32,669 nt of DNA from Bacteroidia bacterium (GCA_026414605.1 JAOAIP010000059.1:1-32669); one strand, 5' to 3'; shown: positions 1 through 8,875, numbered from the stretch's first letter. Notes: generated by a model not told the origin, from the sequence alone. Made by a program: numbers and translations.

Positions 1-10
1 TAAAATTCTC

Positions 11-44
11 TTTCAAAATTCACTAATTTATTTCGTACATTTAG
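11..44 (+). promoter_or_regulatory. possible fabD promoter
   Basis: TACATTTAG at 36-44 resembles the Bacteroidota -7 element TAnnTTTG, with TTTC at 11-14 in the -33 position (21-base spacer). Both boxes are imperfect. The same TACATTTAGC word sits just before plsC and TATATTTAGC before the 3-hydroxyanthranilate dioxygenase gene, which supports it as a local -7 variant. Confidence 0.4.
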
Positions 45-60
45 CGGAAATTTTTCGACT

Positions 61-945
61 ATGTCAAAAGTTGCTTATGTATTTCCAGGACAAGGTTCCC
101 AATTTTCAGGAATGGGAAAGGATTTGTACGAACAATATCCAAAAGCCAAAGAACTTTTTGAAATCGCTAACAACATTCTTGGATATCGTATTAGTGACAT
201 TATGTTTAATGGAACAGATGAAGAACTTAAGCAAACTAAGGTAACACAACCTGCAGTTTTTTTACATTCTGTCATCCAAGCCGCAGTTACAGAAAATAGC
301 CATCCCGATATGGTAGCCGGTCATTCTCTTGGTGAATTTTCTGCATTAGTAGTTAATAAAACACTCACCTTTGAAGATGGGTTAAAGTTAGTTTACATTC
401 GTGCAATGGCAATGCAAAAAGCGTGTGAAATTAACCCTTCTACAATGGCGGCAGTTTTGGGTTTAGAAGACCATAAAGTAGAAGATATTTGCCAACAAGT
501 TCAAAAAGAAACAGGAGAAATTGTAGTCCCTGCCAATTATAATTGTCCAGGTCAATTAGTTATTTCAGGTACGATCAAAGGCATAGAAGTGGCTTGCGAA
601 AGATTAAAAGCCGCTGGGGCAAAAAGATCACTTGTATTACAAGTAGGTGGTGCTTTTCATTCACCATTGATGGAACCCGCTAAAAAAGAATTGGAAGCAG
701 CCATCCAATCTACACCTTTTCATACACCCATTTGTCCAATATACCAAAACTACACCGCATTACCAGAAACCAATCCCGATAAAATTAAACAAAATCTTAT
801 CGCCCAACTCACTTCTCCTGTAAAATGGACACAATCCGTTCAAAAAATGGTAGAAGATGGGGCTACCAAATTTATAGAAATAGGACCCGGTAAAGTACTG
901 CAAGGCCTTATCAAAAAAATTGCTGCCCAAGTAGAAATCGCCTAA
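61..945 (+). CDS. fabD: malonyl-CoA:ACP transacylase FabD
   Basis: Moves the malonyl group from CoA to acyl carrier protein, supplying the extender unit for type II fatty acid synthesis in the cytoplasm. The 294-residue length is normal for the family. Visible are the oxyanion-loop GQGSQ (residues 10-14), the nucleophile motif GHSLGEFSAL with Ser89, Arg114 in IRAMAMQ, and catalytic His200 in GAFHSPLM. The closing IGPGKVLQGL is also typical. The ATG at 61 is the first in-frame start and lies 17 bases after a possible -7 element. The next gene has its own promoter that begins one base after the stop, so fabD looks monocistronic at its 3' side. Nothing is missing or odd. Confidence 0.97.
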   Translation: MSKVAYVFPGQGSQFSGMGKDLYEQYPKAKELFEIANNILGYRISDIMFNGTDEELKQTKVTQPAVFLHSVIQAAVTENSHPDMVAGHSLGEFSALVVNKTLTFEDGLKLVYIRAMAMQKACEINPSTMAAVLGLEDHKVEDICQQVQKETGEIVVPANYNCPGQLVISGTIKGIEVACERLKAAGAKRSLVLQVGGAFHSPLMEPAKKELEAAIQSTPFHTPICPIYQNYTALPETNPDKIKQNLIAQLTSPVKWTQSVQKMVEDGATKFIEIGPGKVLQGLIKKIAAQVEIA

Positions 946-978
946 TTTGCTTATGAAAAGATTATATTCGTATTTTTG
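946..978 (+). promoter_or_regulatory. consensus Bacteroidota promoter
   Basis: TTTG at 946-949, a 21-base spacer, then TATTTTTG at 971-978 match the -33/-7 consensus (TTTG, TAnnTTTG). Transcription should begin about 984, which places the ATG at 998 some 14 bases into the message and excludes the upstream in-frame starts at 947 (TTG) and 953 (ATG). Confidence 0.65.
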
Positions 979-997
979 TAATATTCAAAATATAGTA

Positions 998-1795
998 ATG
1001 GCAAAAGTATACAAAATATCTATATTATATTCTGCTTCTTTCATTATATTCCTTCTAAGTTTTACCCTATCTCTTAATGCTCAAAGAAAAGGAACTTACT
1101 ACTACCCCCAGTTTTTTAGAGGAGCAGGTTTATTTATTGCCGCCAATCATTCAATGCATCATTATGTCAATAACAATGAAGGATTAAAAGATTTTTTTAA
1201 TCCTGTTTTTACTTATTATTACCCACCTTCTCATTATTCTCGTGAGTATTTTTCTTGGGGCGTAGGGATATTTGCAGAACTTTTGCCTTTTGACAATATT
1301 CGGTGGCAAACAGAATTAGAATATACGCACAAAGGAGCCAAAGAAAGATTATTACTCGATTGGTTTTGGGGGGCTGTGTCGGACAAATTCTATCCCAACA
1401 AATATACTTATTTGCAGTGGAATAATTACTTAAAGTGGTTTTTCTTAAAAAATAATTATGGAACATTTTATTGGATGTTTGGTATTCGTTTAGAATATCT
1501 TTTAGGTCAATCCATTAGTGTTTATGCCCCTATTAGCAGTTCTTTTCCAAAACTATGGTGGAGTGGAGATATTGCACTGGGTTACGAATGGGATGTTACT
1601 TGGTTTCGCTATTTTCATCCTTTTGTTGAATATCATTGGAATCCCGATGTGATTTATCACAGATATAAAAAAGATCTATACGATGTCAAAGTAAGAAATA
1701 GAACTTTTGAATTACGATTTGGACTTATTTTTAGACCCAAAGGTAGAGCCATTGACGATTGCAATGCACCCAAATACAGAGGTGTGGAATTTTAA
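998..1795 (+). CDS. secreted outer-membrane-barrel-like protein
   Basis: No named family was recognised. From the ATG at 998 the product is 265 residues and opens with a signal peptide (MAKVYK, a hydrophobic run, then SLNAQ). The rest is rich in aromatic residues and alternates polar and hydrophobic positions, as in TYLQWNNYLKWFFL and FRYFHPFVEYHW, and it ends with ELRFGLIFRP. This pattern suits a small outer membrane beta-barrel, which is an inference. The open frame extends back to 947, but a promoter overlaps that stretch, so 998 is preferred. It is probably transcribed on its own. Substrate and role are unknown. Confidence 0.75.
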   Translation: MAKVYKISILYSASFIIFLLSFTLSLNAQRKGTYYYPQFFRGAGLFIAANHSMHHYVNNNEGLKDFFNPVFTYYYPPSHYSREYFSWGVGIFAELLPFDNIRWQTELEYTHKGAKERLLLDWFWGAVSDKFYPNKYTYLQWNNYLKWFFLKNNYGTFYWMFGIRLEYLLGQSISVYAPISSSFPKLWWSGDIALGYEWDVTWFRYFHPFVEYHWNPDVIYHRYKKDLYDVKVRNRTFELRFGLIFRPKGRAIDDCNAPKYRGVEF

Positions 1796-1808
1796 TTAAA
1801 ACAAAAGG

Positions 1809-1970
1809 TTACTGCACTTCAAAACTAAACCACAATAATTAGTTGAAAGTTCAAAGTGAAAAGTATTAAAACGCTACATCATTATATTGAAAAATATTTC
1901 TTCTTACTTTTCACTTTCTACTTTCAACTTTTCACTAATGCATTTTTCTGGTAAAATATAAATTGAACAC
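1809..1970. repeat. palindromic intergenic repeat, copy 1
   Basis: This fills most of the 205-base gap before the alanine dehydrogenase gene. A left arm with AGTTGAAAGTTCAAAGTGAA (1841-1860) is mirrored by a right arm TTACTTTTCACTTTCTACTT (1904-1923), which could form a stem of about 24 bp. Between them lies a core (1861-1900) that matches 13891-13930 at 39 of 40 bases. The flanks TTACT...GCACTTCAAA and TGGTAAAATAT also recur in copy 2. No ORF or transposase is present, so it behaves like a MITE-type or REP-like element. Confidence 0.75.
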
Positions 1971-2000
1971 TTATTACAAAATACAACAAAAACAAGATTT

Positions 2001-3224
2001 ATGTCAAAAGATGTATTATATTCATTGACGCAAGGGGCTTTGATTCCTCAAGAAGAAGCAGTATTATTAAAACAAAAGAAAAATGAGTTAGTAATTGGTA
2101 TTCCTAAGGAAATTGCATTTCAAGAAAATAGAGTGGCTCTGGTTCCTGACGCAGTGGCACTTTTGGTAAATAATGGTCATCGCATTGTTATTGAAAAAGA
2201 TGCGGGGAGGGCTTCTAATTTTGATGATCACGATTATAGTGAAGCCGGTGCAGAAATTGTGTATTCTGCTCAAGATGTTTATGAGAGATCCTCTATTATT
2301 TTGAAAATAGCCCCACCAACCATTGAAGAACTGGAATGGATGAAGCCCAAACAAATTTTGTTTTCAGCATTGCAATTGAGCATACAGCCGAAAGATTTTT
2401 TACAAAAATTGATTGCCAAAAAATTGAATTGTGTAGCGTATGAATTAATCACCGATAGTGAAAATATTTATCCGTTTATTCGTTCAATGGGAGAAATTGC
2501 AGGTGGTACCAGTATTCTTATAGCAGCCGAGTTATTAAGCAATATCAATGGCGGACCAGGATTTTTATTGGGTGGGGTTACAGGCATCTCACCTACTGAA
2601 GTTGTAATTATTGGAGCCGGAACTGTGGGAGAATTTGCAGCACGTGCTGCTATTGGGTTGGGGGCTAATGTAAAAGTATTTGATAATTCTATATATCGAT
2701 TAAGAAGATTACAAAACGCTTTAGGATCAAGGGTATTTACATCTATTATTGTTCCTCGCGTTTTAGAAAAACATTTGAAAACAGCCGATGTAGCAATTGG
2801 TGCAATGCGAGCAACGGGAGCAAGAGCCCCAATCATTGTTACCGAAAGGATGGTTGCAGAAATGAAAGCAGGATCTGTTATTATTGATGTCAGTATTGAT
2901 CAAGGCGGAGTATTTGAGACATCAAGGCCAACCAATCATTCTCAACCTACTTTCAAAAAACACAGTGTAATACATTATTGTGTGCCTAATATCCCTTCAA
3001 GAGTGGCTCGTACTGCTTCTTACGCATTTAGTAATTTACTCGCCCCCATTCTTATCAATATGGGAGAAGAAGGCGGATTTGATGCTCTTATTAGAAGGGA
3101 TTCGGGGGTTCGGAAAGGAGTATATGTGTACAACGGGATATTGACTAATAAATCGCTTTCAGAAATATTTAAACTTCCTTACAAAGACATTAATTTACTT
3201 ACCGCTAATCCATTAGCAAATTGA
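2001..3224 (+). CDS. ald: alanine dehydrogenase/PNT-family oxidoreductase
   Basis: Probably the NAD-dependent interconversion of L-alanine and pyruvate with release of ammonia. At 407 residues it is longer than classical Ald (about 370) because of an N-terminal extension of about 30 residues. The catalytic fold begins at IGIPKEIAFQENRVALVP (Arg44, substrate site), has Lys102 in ILKIAPP, and carries the Rossmann motif GAGTVG at 205-210 followed by an acidic residue (VFD). AGSVIIDVSIDQGG and the PSRVARTAS segment are family hallmarks. The position equivalent to the classical catalytic His (LHLA) reads LQLS, so Gln125 replaces it; activity on alanine is therefore less certain than the family assignment. 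A transhydrogenase alpha subunit is an alternative, but the long second domain and lack of pntB neighbours argue against it. Repeats flank both sides, so it is probably a single-gene unit. Confidence 0.85.
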   Translation: MSKDVLYSLTQGALIPQEEAVLLKQKKNELVIGIPKEIAFQENRVALVPDAVALLVNNGHRIVIEKDAGRASNFDDHDYSEAGAEIVYSAQDVYERSSIILKIAPPTIEELEWMKPKQILFSALQLSIQPKDFLQKLIAKKLNCVAYELITDSENIYPFIRSMGEIAGGTSILIAAELLSNINGGPGFLLGGVTGISPTEVVIIGAGTVGEFAARAAIGLGANVKVFDNSIYRLRRLQNALGSRVFTSIIVPRVLEKHLKTADVAIGAMRATGARAPIIVTERMVAEMKAGSVIIDVSIDQGGVFETSRPTNHSQPTFKKHSVIHYCVPNIPSRVARTASYAFSNLLAPILINMGEEGGFDALIRRDSGVRKGVYVYNGILTNKSLSEIFKLPYKDINLLTANPLAN

Positions 3225-3228
3225 CATT

Positions 3229-3345
3229 TAGTAGAAAGTGGAAAGTGGAAAGTTGAAGGTAAAAAGTTTTATGCCGCTATAACTTTAAATCTTTAAATTG
3301 CAAAAATACTCTCATTACTTTCATACTTTATACATTTCATTTTTA
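3229..3345. repeat. palindromic intergenic repeat, copy 3 (divergent)
   Basis: Starts five bases after the alanine dehydrogenase stop. The arms AGTGGAAAGTTGAAGG and ATTACTTTCATACTTTATAC have the same composition and order as copies 1 and 2. The core AAGTTTTATGCCGCTATAAC is a diverged version of the AAGTATTAAAACGCTA core. It is an older or more decayed member of the family. Confidence 0.5.
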
Positions 3346-3403
3346 AATTCTATAATTTGAATAATTAAAACTTGATAAATAATTCATATAAAAAACAAAT
3401 TCT

Positions 3404-4372
3404 ATGAAAAAGATATTAGCCAATGATGGAATAGATAAAATTGGAAAAGAACTACTTGAAAAAGCAGGTTTTGTAGTAGATACTGAAAAAATAAGTCAAG
3501 ATAAATTGATTGATATTATTAATGAAAAAGAGTATTCTGTATTAATTGTAAGAAGTGCTACACAAGTTCGTAAGGATATAATAGACGCTTGTCCCAATCT
3601 TAAAATTATTGCTCGTGGTGGTGTAGGAATGGATAATATAGATGTAGAATACGCTAAACAAAAAGGTATTGTTGTTATCAACACACCTGCAGCATCCTCT
3701 CATTCAGTTGCAGAATTGGTATTTGCACATCTTTTATCATTAGTGCGAAAAGTCCATTTATCAAATAGAGAAATGCCTTTATCTGGTAACAAAGAATTTA
3801 ATACTCTTAAGAAAAAATACTCAGATGGTATTGAATTAAAAGATAAAACAATAGGTATTATTGGTTTTGGTAGAATTGGTCAAGAAGTAGCAAAAATTGC
3901 CATTGGCTTACAAATGAATGTTTTGGCTTACGATCCTTATGTAAGTTCTGCCGAATTAGAGATTCTCTTTCCACAGGTGAATAAAAAACTGGATGTAACA
4001 ATCACGACGACAACTTTAGATGATGTATTAATAAATAGTGATTTTATCACGCTTCACGTCCCTGGCGGAGATATTATTTCAAAAAAAGAAATTGAAAAAA
4101 TGAAACAGGGTGTTTTTATTATCAATGCATCAAGGGGTGGGGTAGTGAATGAAAACGATTTATTAGAAGCATTAAATACAGGTAAAGTAGCAGGTGCAGG
4201 ATTGGATGTGTTTATGAATGAACCAACGCCCGATAGTAAATTACTAAGTCATTCTAAAGTATCCGTTACACCTCATATAGGAGCGTCTACAAAAGAAGCA
4301 CAACAAAGAATTGCAGTTGAATTATCTGAAAAAATTATACAGGCATATTCTAAATTACAGATTCATTCATAA
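3404..4372 (+). CDS. serA: D-3-phosphoglycerate dehydrogenase, short form
   Basis: Oxidises 3-phosphoglycerate to 3-phosphohydroxypyruvate with NAD, the first step of serine synthesis. At 322 residues it is the short type: the protein stops right after the catalytic domain and carries no ACT regulatory domain, so serine feedback through ACT is not expected. Visible are RGGVGMDNID (71-80), the NAD-binding GFGRIG (154-159), and the catalytic Arg244 (NASRGGVVNE), Glu273 and His291 (TPHIGAST). Its stop overlaps the ATG of the DUF1015 gene (TAATG), so the two are translationally coupled. The usual partner serC is not in this window. Other D-2-hydroxyacid dehydrogenases share these motifs; the DUF1015 neighbour favours SerA. 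Confidence 0.9.
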   Translation: MKKILANDGIDKIGKELLEKAGFVVDTEKISQDKLIDIINEKEYSVLIVRSATQVRKDIIDACPNLKIIARGGVGMDNIDVEYAKQKGIVVINTPAASSHSVAELVFAHLLSLVRKVHLSNREMPLSGNKEFNTLKKKYSDGIELKDKTIGIIGFGRIGQEVAKIAIGLQMNVLAYDPYVSSAELEILFPQVNKKLDVTITTTTLDDVLINSDFITLHVPGGDIISKKEIEKMKQGVFIINASRGGVVNENDLLEALNTGKVAGAGLDVFMNEPTPDSKLLSHSKVSVTPHIGASTKEAQQRIAVELSEKIIQAYSKLQIHS

Positions 4373-5577
4373 TGGCTACAGTTCTACCATTCAAAGGTAT
4401 ATTACCTCAAAAAGATTTGGCGGATAAGATCATTACTTATCCTGCTGACTCTTATTCATTAGACGAAGTCAAAAACATCTTACAAAAAAATGAATTATCT
4501 TATTTGAGTATAATTTATCCTGATTTTATTGATAAACAAAAAACAGCACCTCATTCCATTGAAAGATATAATAAAATTTACAACCGATTTCAACATTTTT
4601 TGAGAAATAATTATTTTGTGCAGGATTCAGATCCTTTGTATTATGTTTATCAACAGCAACATCCTGCGTATGTATTTAATGGAATTATTGCTGCTATTAG
4701 TGTAGAAGATTATTTACAGCAAAAAATTAAAATCCACGAACAAACATTAAGTGATAGAGAAATTAAACTCAAAGAATATTTGAAGCACTGCAAAATAAAT
4801 GCAGAGCCCGTTTTGTTTTTCTATGAAAAAAATAAATCCTTGCAAGAATTAATAACAAACATTCAACAGCAAACACCTGTTATTCAAATTGAAAGAGACG
4901 GAATTAAACATTATTTGTGGAAATCAATGCAAAGGGAAATTAACGATCAAATTTATCATCAATTCAAAGAAATGCCTTATATTTTTATTGGTGATGGACA
5001 TCATCGTTCGGCATCTTCGGTTTTGTTAGCCAAAGAATTGGGCACATCTTATAAAAGTGCACAATATTTTTTAGGATCTTTTTTTCAAGAAGATAGTTTG
5101 AAGATATTTTCATTTCATAGAGTATTAAAAAACGTTGTTATTCCTTCCAATTTATTGGAATTAGTAGCAAAACATTTTGAATGTATTGAAGTAAATAATG
5201 ATTATCCATTAAAACAAGGAAGCATAGGAATGTATTTTGATAATAAAAGATATTTATTAAAGTTTCGTTCAAATACAGATGCATTAGATACAGAAATTTT
5301 ATACCAATACATATTAAAAGATATTTTTCAAATACAAGATATTCGTAATAATCCAAGTATAGAGTATTTGCCTGAATATACTTATAGCATTCAAAGTGTA
5401 GAACACCTTGTAAATGAAGGGAAATACAATTTAGCATTTTTTACTTCTTCAGTATCTATTGATGTTATTAAAAAATATGCACTTTCAAACTTAACTATGC
5501 CCCCAAAATCAACGTATATTTTACCTAAATTATTAAATGCATTAGTGCTTTATAGTTTAGAAAATTCAATAGAATAA
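4372..5577 (+). CDS. DUF1015 family protein
   Basis: A 401-residue soluble protein of the DUF1015 family, whose biochemical role is not established. The family signature GDGHHRSASS is present at 207-216 (usual form DGHHR), as is IKIHEQTL at 119-126, which matches the conserved K-HE-T segment. There is no signal peptide or membrane segment. The start overlaps the stop of serA by one base. This pairing with serA is a known arrangement in Bacteroidota and hints at a link to serine metabolism, but that is association only. Length is normal and there is no sign of damage. Confidence 0.85.
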   Translation: MATVLPFKGILPQKDLADKIITYPADSYSLDEVKNILQKNELSYLSIIYPDFIDKQKTAPHSIERYNKIYNRFQHFLRNNYFVQDSDPLYYVYQQQHPAYVFNGIIAAISVEDYLQQKIKIHEQTLSDREIKLKEYLKHCKINAEPVLFFYEKNKSLQELITNIQQQTPVIQIERDGIKHYLWKSMQREINDQIYHQFKEMPYIFIGDGHHRSASSVLLAKELGTSYKSAQYFLGSFFQEDSLKIFSFHRVLKNVVIPSNLLELVAKHFECIEVNNDYPLKQGSIGMYFDNKRYLLKFRSNTDALDTEILYQYILKDIFQIQDIRNNPSIEYLPEYTYSIQSVEHLVNEGKYNLAFFTSSVSIDVIKKYALSNLTMPPKSTYILPKLLNALVLYSLENSIE

Positions 5578-5597
5578 TATCTTAAAAAAAACTAATT

Positions 5598-6860
5598 ATG
5601 GAAAGATTCACAGGTCTTATTGGCATTGCACTTATTTTGGGCATTGCCTATTTGGTTTCTAATAATAAGAAAAAAATTAATTATCGTTTGGTAGTAAGTG
5701 GTTTGGCGTTACAAACTTTAATTGCAGTGGCAATTATGAAAATTCATTGGGTACAAATGTTTTTTCAAGAATTAGGGAAAGGAATGCAAAAAATAGAACA
5801 ATTTGCAAAGAGTGGGGTTAATTTTGTTTATGGAGGATTAGCCGCAGTTTCAGGTCAAGAAATAGTAGATTATAGAACACCACATGTTTTTGTCTTTGCT
5901 TTTAATGTAACAGCGACTATTATTTTGGTTACAGTAATAGTGGCTATATTGTATCATTTGGGAGTGATGCAAAAAATTATTTCAGCCATTGCCTATGTAA
6001 TGAACAAAGTAATGCACGTGAGTGGAGCAGAAGCATTGAGTAATGTTGCCAGTGCCTTTGTAGGACAAGTAGAAGCACAAGTGATGATTCGTCCGTATTT
6101 ACCAACGATGACCAAAAGCGAGTTGTTAGCATCTATGAGTGGGAGTTTGGCTTGTATAGCAGGTGGAATATTAATTGTGTATGCTAATATGGGAGCACAA
6201 GCAGGTTTGAATTTAGCCCCTAAATTGATTATGGCAAGTTTAATGGCGGCACCGGGTGCATTAGTGATTTCAAAGATTGTTTATCCCGAAACGGAAACGC
6301 CAGTAACGATGGGAAAAGTAAAATTAGATATTAAGAGTGATTATAGTAATTTAATAGATGCCATTACACACGGAGCCGGCGATGGATTTAAGATTGCAAT
6401 GAATGTGATTGCAATGCTTATAGGTTTCATTGCATTAATAACAATGACCGATTGGATATTATTCAAAATTGGTCATCTTTTTAGTCCTGATTTAAATTTG
6501 AGTTTAAATTGGTTATTTGCAAAATTATTTTATCCAATGGCTTGGGCAATGGGTACACCTATTGAAGATGTCAATAATGTTGCTACTTTATTAGGACAAA
6601 AATTAACGATTAATGAATTTGTAGCATTTAGTAATCTTACTTCTCGTCAAGTGCCTGTGGTTACTGAAAAGGGATTAATGATAGTGAGTATTGCTATTTG
6701 TGGTTTTGCTAATTTTAGTAGCGTAGGAATGCAAATAGGCGGTATAGGGGTTTTAGTTCCCGAGCGTCGCAAAGACCTTGCAGAATTAGGAATGAAAGCA
6801 CTTTTGTGTGGTACTTTAGCATCTTATTTATCAGCCACCATTGCTGGTATTTTAATGTAA
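5598..6860 (+). CDS. nupC: CNT-family nucleoside transporter (NupC type)
   Basis: A concentrative nucleoside transporter of the inner membrane, importing nucleosides by cation symport. The 420 residues are largely hydrophobic helices. Family signatures are FVGQVEAQVMIRPYL at 154-168 (usual form GxTEAPLLIKPYL), SGSLACIAGGILIVY shortly after, and the later KLTINEFVAF and CGFANFSSVGMQIGG segments. The usual glutamate of the substrate site is present in QVEAQ. It lies 20 bases after the DUF1015 gene and may be in the same transcript. It meets the Ppx/GppA gene tail to tail with four bases between stops. Specificity (pyrimidine or purine) and ion cannot be read from sequence. Confidence 0.92.
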   Translation: MERFTGLIGIALILGIAYLVSNNKKKINYRLVVSGLALQTLIAVAIMKIHWVQMFFQELGKGMQKIEQFAKSGVNFVYGGLAAVSGQEIVDYRTPHVFVFAFNVTATIILVTVIVAILYHLGVMQKIISAIAYVMNKVMHVSGAEALSNVASAFVGQVEAQVMIRPYLPTMTKSELLASMSGSLACIAGGILIVYANMGAQAGLNLAPKLIMASLMAAPGALVISKIVYPETETPVTMGKVKLDIKSDYSNLIDAITHGAGDGFKIAMNVIAMLIGFIALITMTDWILFKIGHLFSPDLNLSLNWLFAKLFYPMAWAMGTPIEDVNNVATLLGQKLTINEFVAFSNLTSRQVPVVTEKGLMIVSIAICGFANFSSVGMQIGGIGVLVPERRKDLAELGMKALLCGTLASYLSATIAGILM

Positions 6861-6864
6861 AAAA

Positions 6865-7803
6865 TTAACTTAAATACTTCATTTTTTCAATAATAACGCC
6901 TTCTTTTAAGGAATAAAAAGAAACAATGAGTTCTTCAATTTTATACGTTTTCAAAACATAATCAATAATCAATAGAGACATAGTAATCATATCTGCACGC
7001 ATTGGTATGAGACCTTTGTATTGCAATCTATCTTGATAAGGTAATGGTAATATCTGATTAAAAATAGTGTAAAAATCTTTAAGATCTATTTTACAACAAG
7101 ATGAGTTTTTATGTAGTGGATGTATATTGGCTTCTATCATTTCTACAATGGAATCAAAAACGCCCGAAGAACCTACAAGAATTTTAGGAGAATATCGGGA
7201 TACGCTTTCAGCAAGTTCTTGTAAATGGGAATTTAAATAATTGTATGTTTTATCAATATCTTGTTGAGTAATGGGGTCTTGTGGCTTTAATTCATCTATT
7301 AAACGAGCCATTCCCAGTAAAAAACTCTTTTTCCATAAACAATTATCATTGTTAGATATAATAAATTCAGTACTTCCACCGCCAATGTCCATTATTAAAT
7401 AAGGGGTATCAAGTGATTGGTTGATGCAAGTATCTATGGCATATTTATTGGCTAAATAAATAAGTTCTGCTTCTCTATCACCATCTATGACGTGTACTTG
7501 TATTCCTGTTTCTTGCTTAATAATATCCAAAACTTCTTGCTGATTTTGGGCAGTACGAATAGAAGAAGTAGCAAGAGCAATAATTTCTTTTACTGAATAT
7601 TCTTCTACGATGTTTAAATATTTCTTCAAAACTTGAATAATTCTTTGAATGCCTTGTGAATCAATGCGGTGGAGGGTCTTAAGTTTTTGACCAAGTTTTA
7701 CAGGTTCTTTGGTAGAAAATAAAATTTCAAACTGATTCTGATGGAGTTCAGAAATAATCAGGTTGAAAGTATTAGTTCCCATATCTATAACGGCTAAACG
7801 CAT
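6865..7803 (-). CDS. ppx: Ppx/GppA family exopolyphosphatase
   Basis: A 312-residue single-unit Ppx/GppA phosphatase of the actin-like ATPase fold. It should hydrolyse polyphosphate or convert pppGpp to ppGpp; sequence does not separate the two. Phosphate loops are visible: IDMGTNTFNL near residues 6-15, ATSSIRTAQN at 78-87 and DIGGGSTEF at 139-147, plus GSSGVFDS further on. It lacks the C-terminal extension of E. coli Ppx and GppA, as is common in Bacteroidota. It lies 69 bases downstream of oxyR on the same strand, so co-transcription with a peroxide regulator is possible but not shown. Confidence 0.9.
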   Translation of the reverse strand: MRLAVIDMGTNTFNLIISELHQNQFEILFSTKEPVKLGQKLKTLHRIDSQGIQRIIQVLKKYLNIVEEYSVKEIIALATSSIRTAQNQQEVLDIIKQETGIQVHVIDGDREAELIYLANKYAIDTCINQSLDTPYLIMDIGGGSTEFIISNNDNCLWKKSFLLGMARLIDELKPQDPITQQDIDKTYNYLNSHLQELAESVSRYSPKILVGSSGVFDSIVEMIEANIHPLHKNSSCCKIDLKDFYTIFNQILPLPYQDRLQYKGLIPMRADMITMSLLIIDYVLKTYKIEELIVSFYSLKEGVIIEKMKYLS

Positions 7804-7872
7804 AAGAATTTATATCTGCTGCGAAGTATAATAAAAATAAATTTGTTTATTCTGGATATTAGCAAATTTATT

Positions 7873-8793
7873 CTAAGGTTGAATTATTTTTGTTTTAATG
7901 GTAGTATGTAATTCTTTTTTGAGCGTTTGAATGATGTGGTCGTAAAGTATATTGATTAAATGTTCTTTGATAAAGAGTTTATTTTGAACAATACTAATTT
8001 CACGGGCAGGCACAGGTTCTTTGAAGTACACAACTTTTTTTAATTGATCTTTATGTAAATATCTCATCATTAATTCGGGAATTATAGTTGTTCCGCCATG
8101 AAAGTCAATAAGTTTAATAATAGTATCTAAGTTTCCAGCAATGAATTGAATGGACGAATCACTTTGAGGTTGACAAATTTCTAATACTTGATTTCTCAAA
8201 CAGTGCCCTTCTTTTAGTAACCATAAATTTTGTTTCTTAATGTCTTTTAATTCAATTTTTTTCTTTTTTTGTAAAAATTTATCTGAGGTATAAACGAAAA
8301 ACTGTTCAATAAATAATTTTTTTTCTAAGATGTCTTTGTGATACAAAGGAGTGGCCAAAATGCCTATATCTATGAGACCTTTTTGTAATTGAGATACAAT
8401 TTCATCAGTGGTTATTTCTTGTATTTCAAGTGTTATTTCAGGATATTTTTCAGCAAAAGAGTGAAGAAATAAAGGCAATAAATAGGGAGCAATAGTAGGA
8501 ATAATACCTAACTTTAAATGTCCAGTTTGTTTATGATGAGCATCTTTTGCAATTGATTTTAAGGTTTCAATTTCAAATAAAATTTTTTGGGCTTGTTGAA
8601 TAATCTTTAAACCTTCTTCTGTGGGACTTAATGGATTTTTATGTCTATCAAAAATAATCACATTAAGTTCGTCTTCCAATTTTTTTAGCATCATTGAAAG
8701 GGTAGGTTGTGTAACATAACATTTTTCTGCGGCTTGGGCTAATGAACCGTATTGATAAATAGCCACAAGATATTCCAATTGTTGAAGATTCAT
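7873..8793 (-). CDS. oxyR: OxyR-type LysR transcriptional regulator
   Basis: A 306-residue LysR family regulator. An N-terminal winged helix-turn-helix (about residues 3-62, with LAQAAEKCYVTQPTLS as the helix-turn-helix) is followed by a periplasmic-binding-like effector domain. The redox centre of OxyR is intact: GHCLRNQVLEIC places Cys198 and Cys207 nine residues apart, as Cys199 and Cys208 in E. coli. It should therefore sense peroxide by disulfide formation. No catalase or peroxiredoxin gene lies next to it. Two identical 15-base words 31 bases apart precede its start and may be an operator. The isoaspartyl peptidase gene ends 82 bases upstream on the same strand. Confidence 0.9.
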   Translation of the reverse strand: MNLQQLEYLVAIYQYGSLAQAAEKCYVTQPTLSMMLKKLEDELNVIIFDRHKNPLSPTEEGLKIIQQAQKILFEIETLKSIAKDAHHKQTGHLKLGIIPTIAPYLLPLFLHSFAEKYPEITLEIQEITTDEIVSQLQKGLIDIGILATPLYHKDILEKKLFIEQFFVYTSDKFLQKKKKIELKDIKKQNLWLLKEGHCLRNQVLEICQPQSDSSIQFIAGNLDTIIKLIDFHGGTTIIPELMMRYLHKDQLKKVVYFKEPVPAREISIVQNKLFIKEHLINILYDHIIQTLKKELHTTIKTKIIQP

Positions 8794-8839
8794 ATAAATA
8801 AAATTTAATCTTGCGGCAATTTTAATAAATAAAATTTAA
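8794..8839 (-). promoter_or_regulatory. direct repeat upstream of oxyR
   Basis: The word ATAAATAAAATTTAA (+ strand) occurs at 8794-8808 and again, identical, at 8825-8839. The start-to-start distance is 31 bases, about three helical turns, and the proximal copy touches the oxyR start codon. This could be an autoregulatory site or a chance product of AT-rich DNA. Confidence 0.35.
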
Positions 8840-8875
8840 GGTTTACAACAGGGTGAAATAAATTTAATATCCCAT

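Noticed and set aside
947-997. Upstream extension of the barrel-like gene (TTG 947 or ATG 953)
   Set aside because: A consensus promoter overlaps this stretch and the signal peptide begins at ATG 998.
2468-2836. Minus-strand ORF of 122 codons
   Set aside because: It lies wholly opposite the alanine dehydrogenase gene, whose motifs are intact; its composition is that of an antisense shadow.
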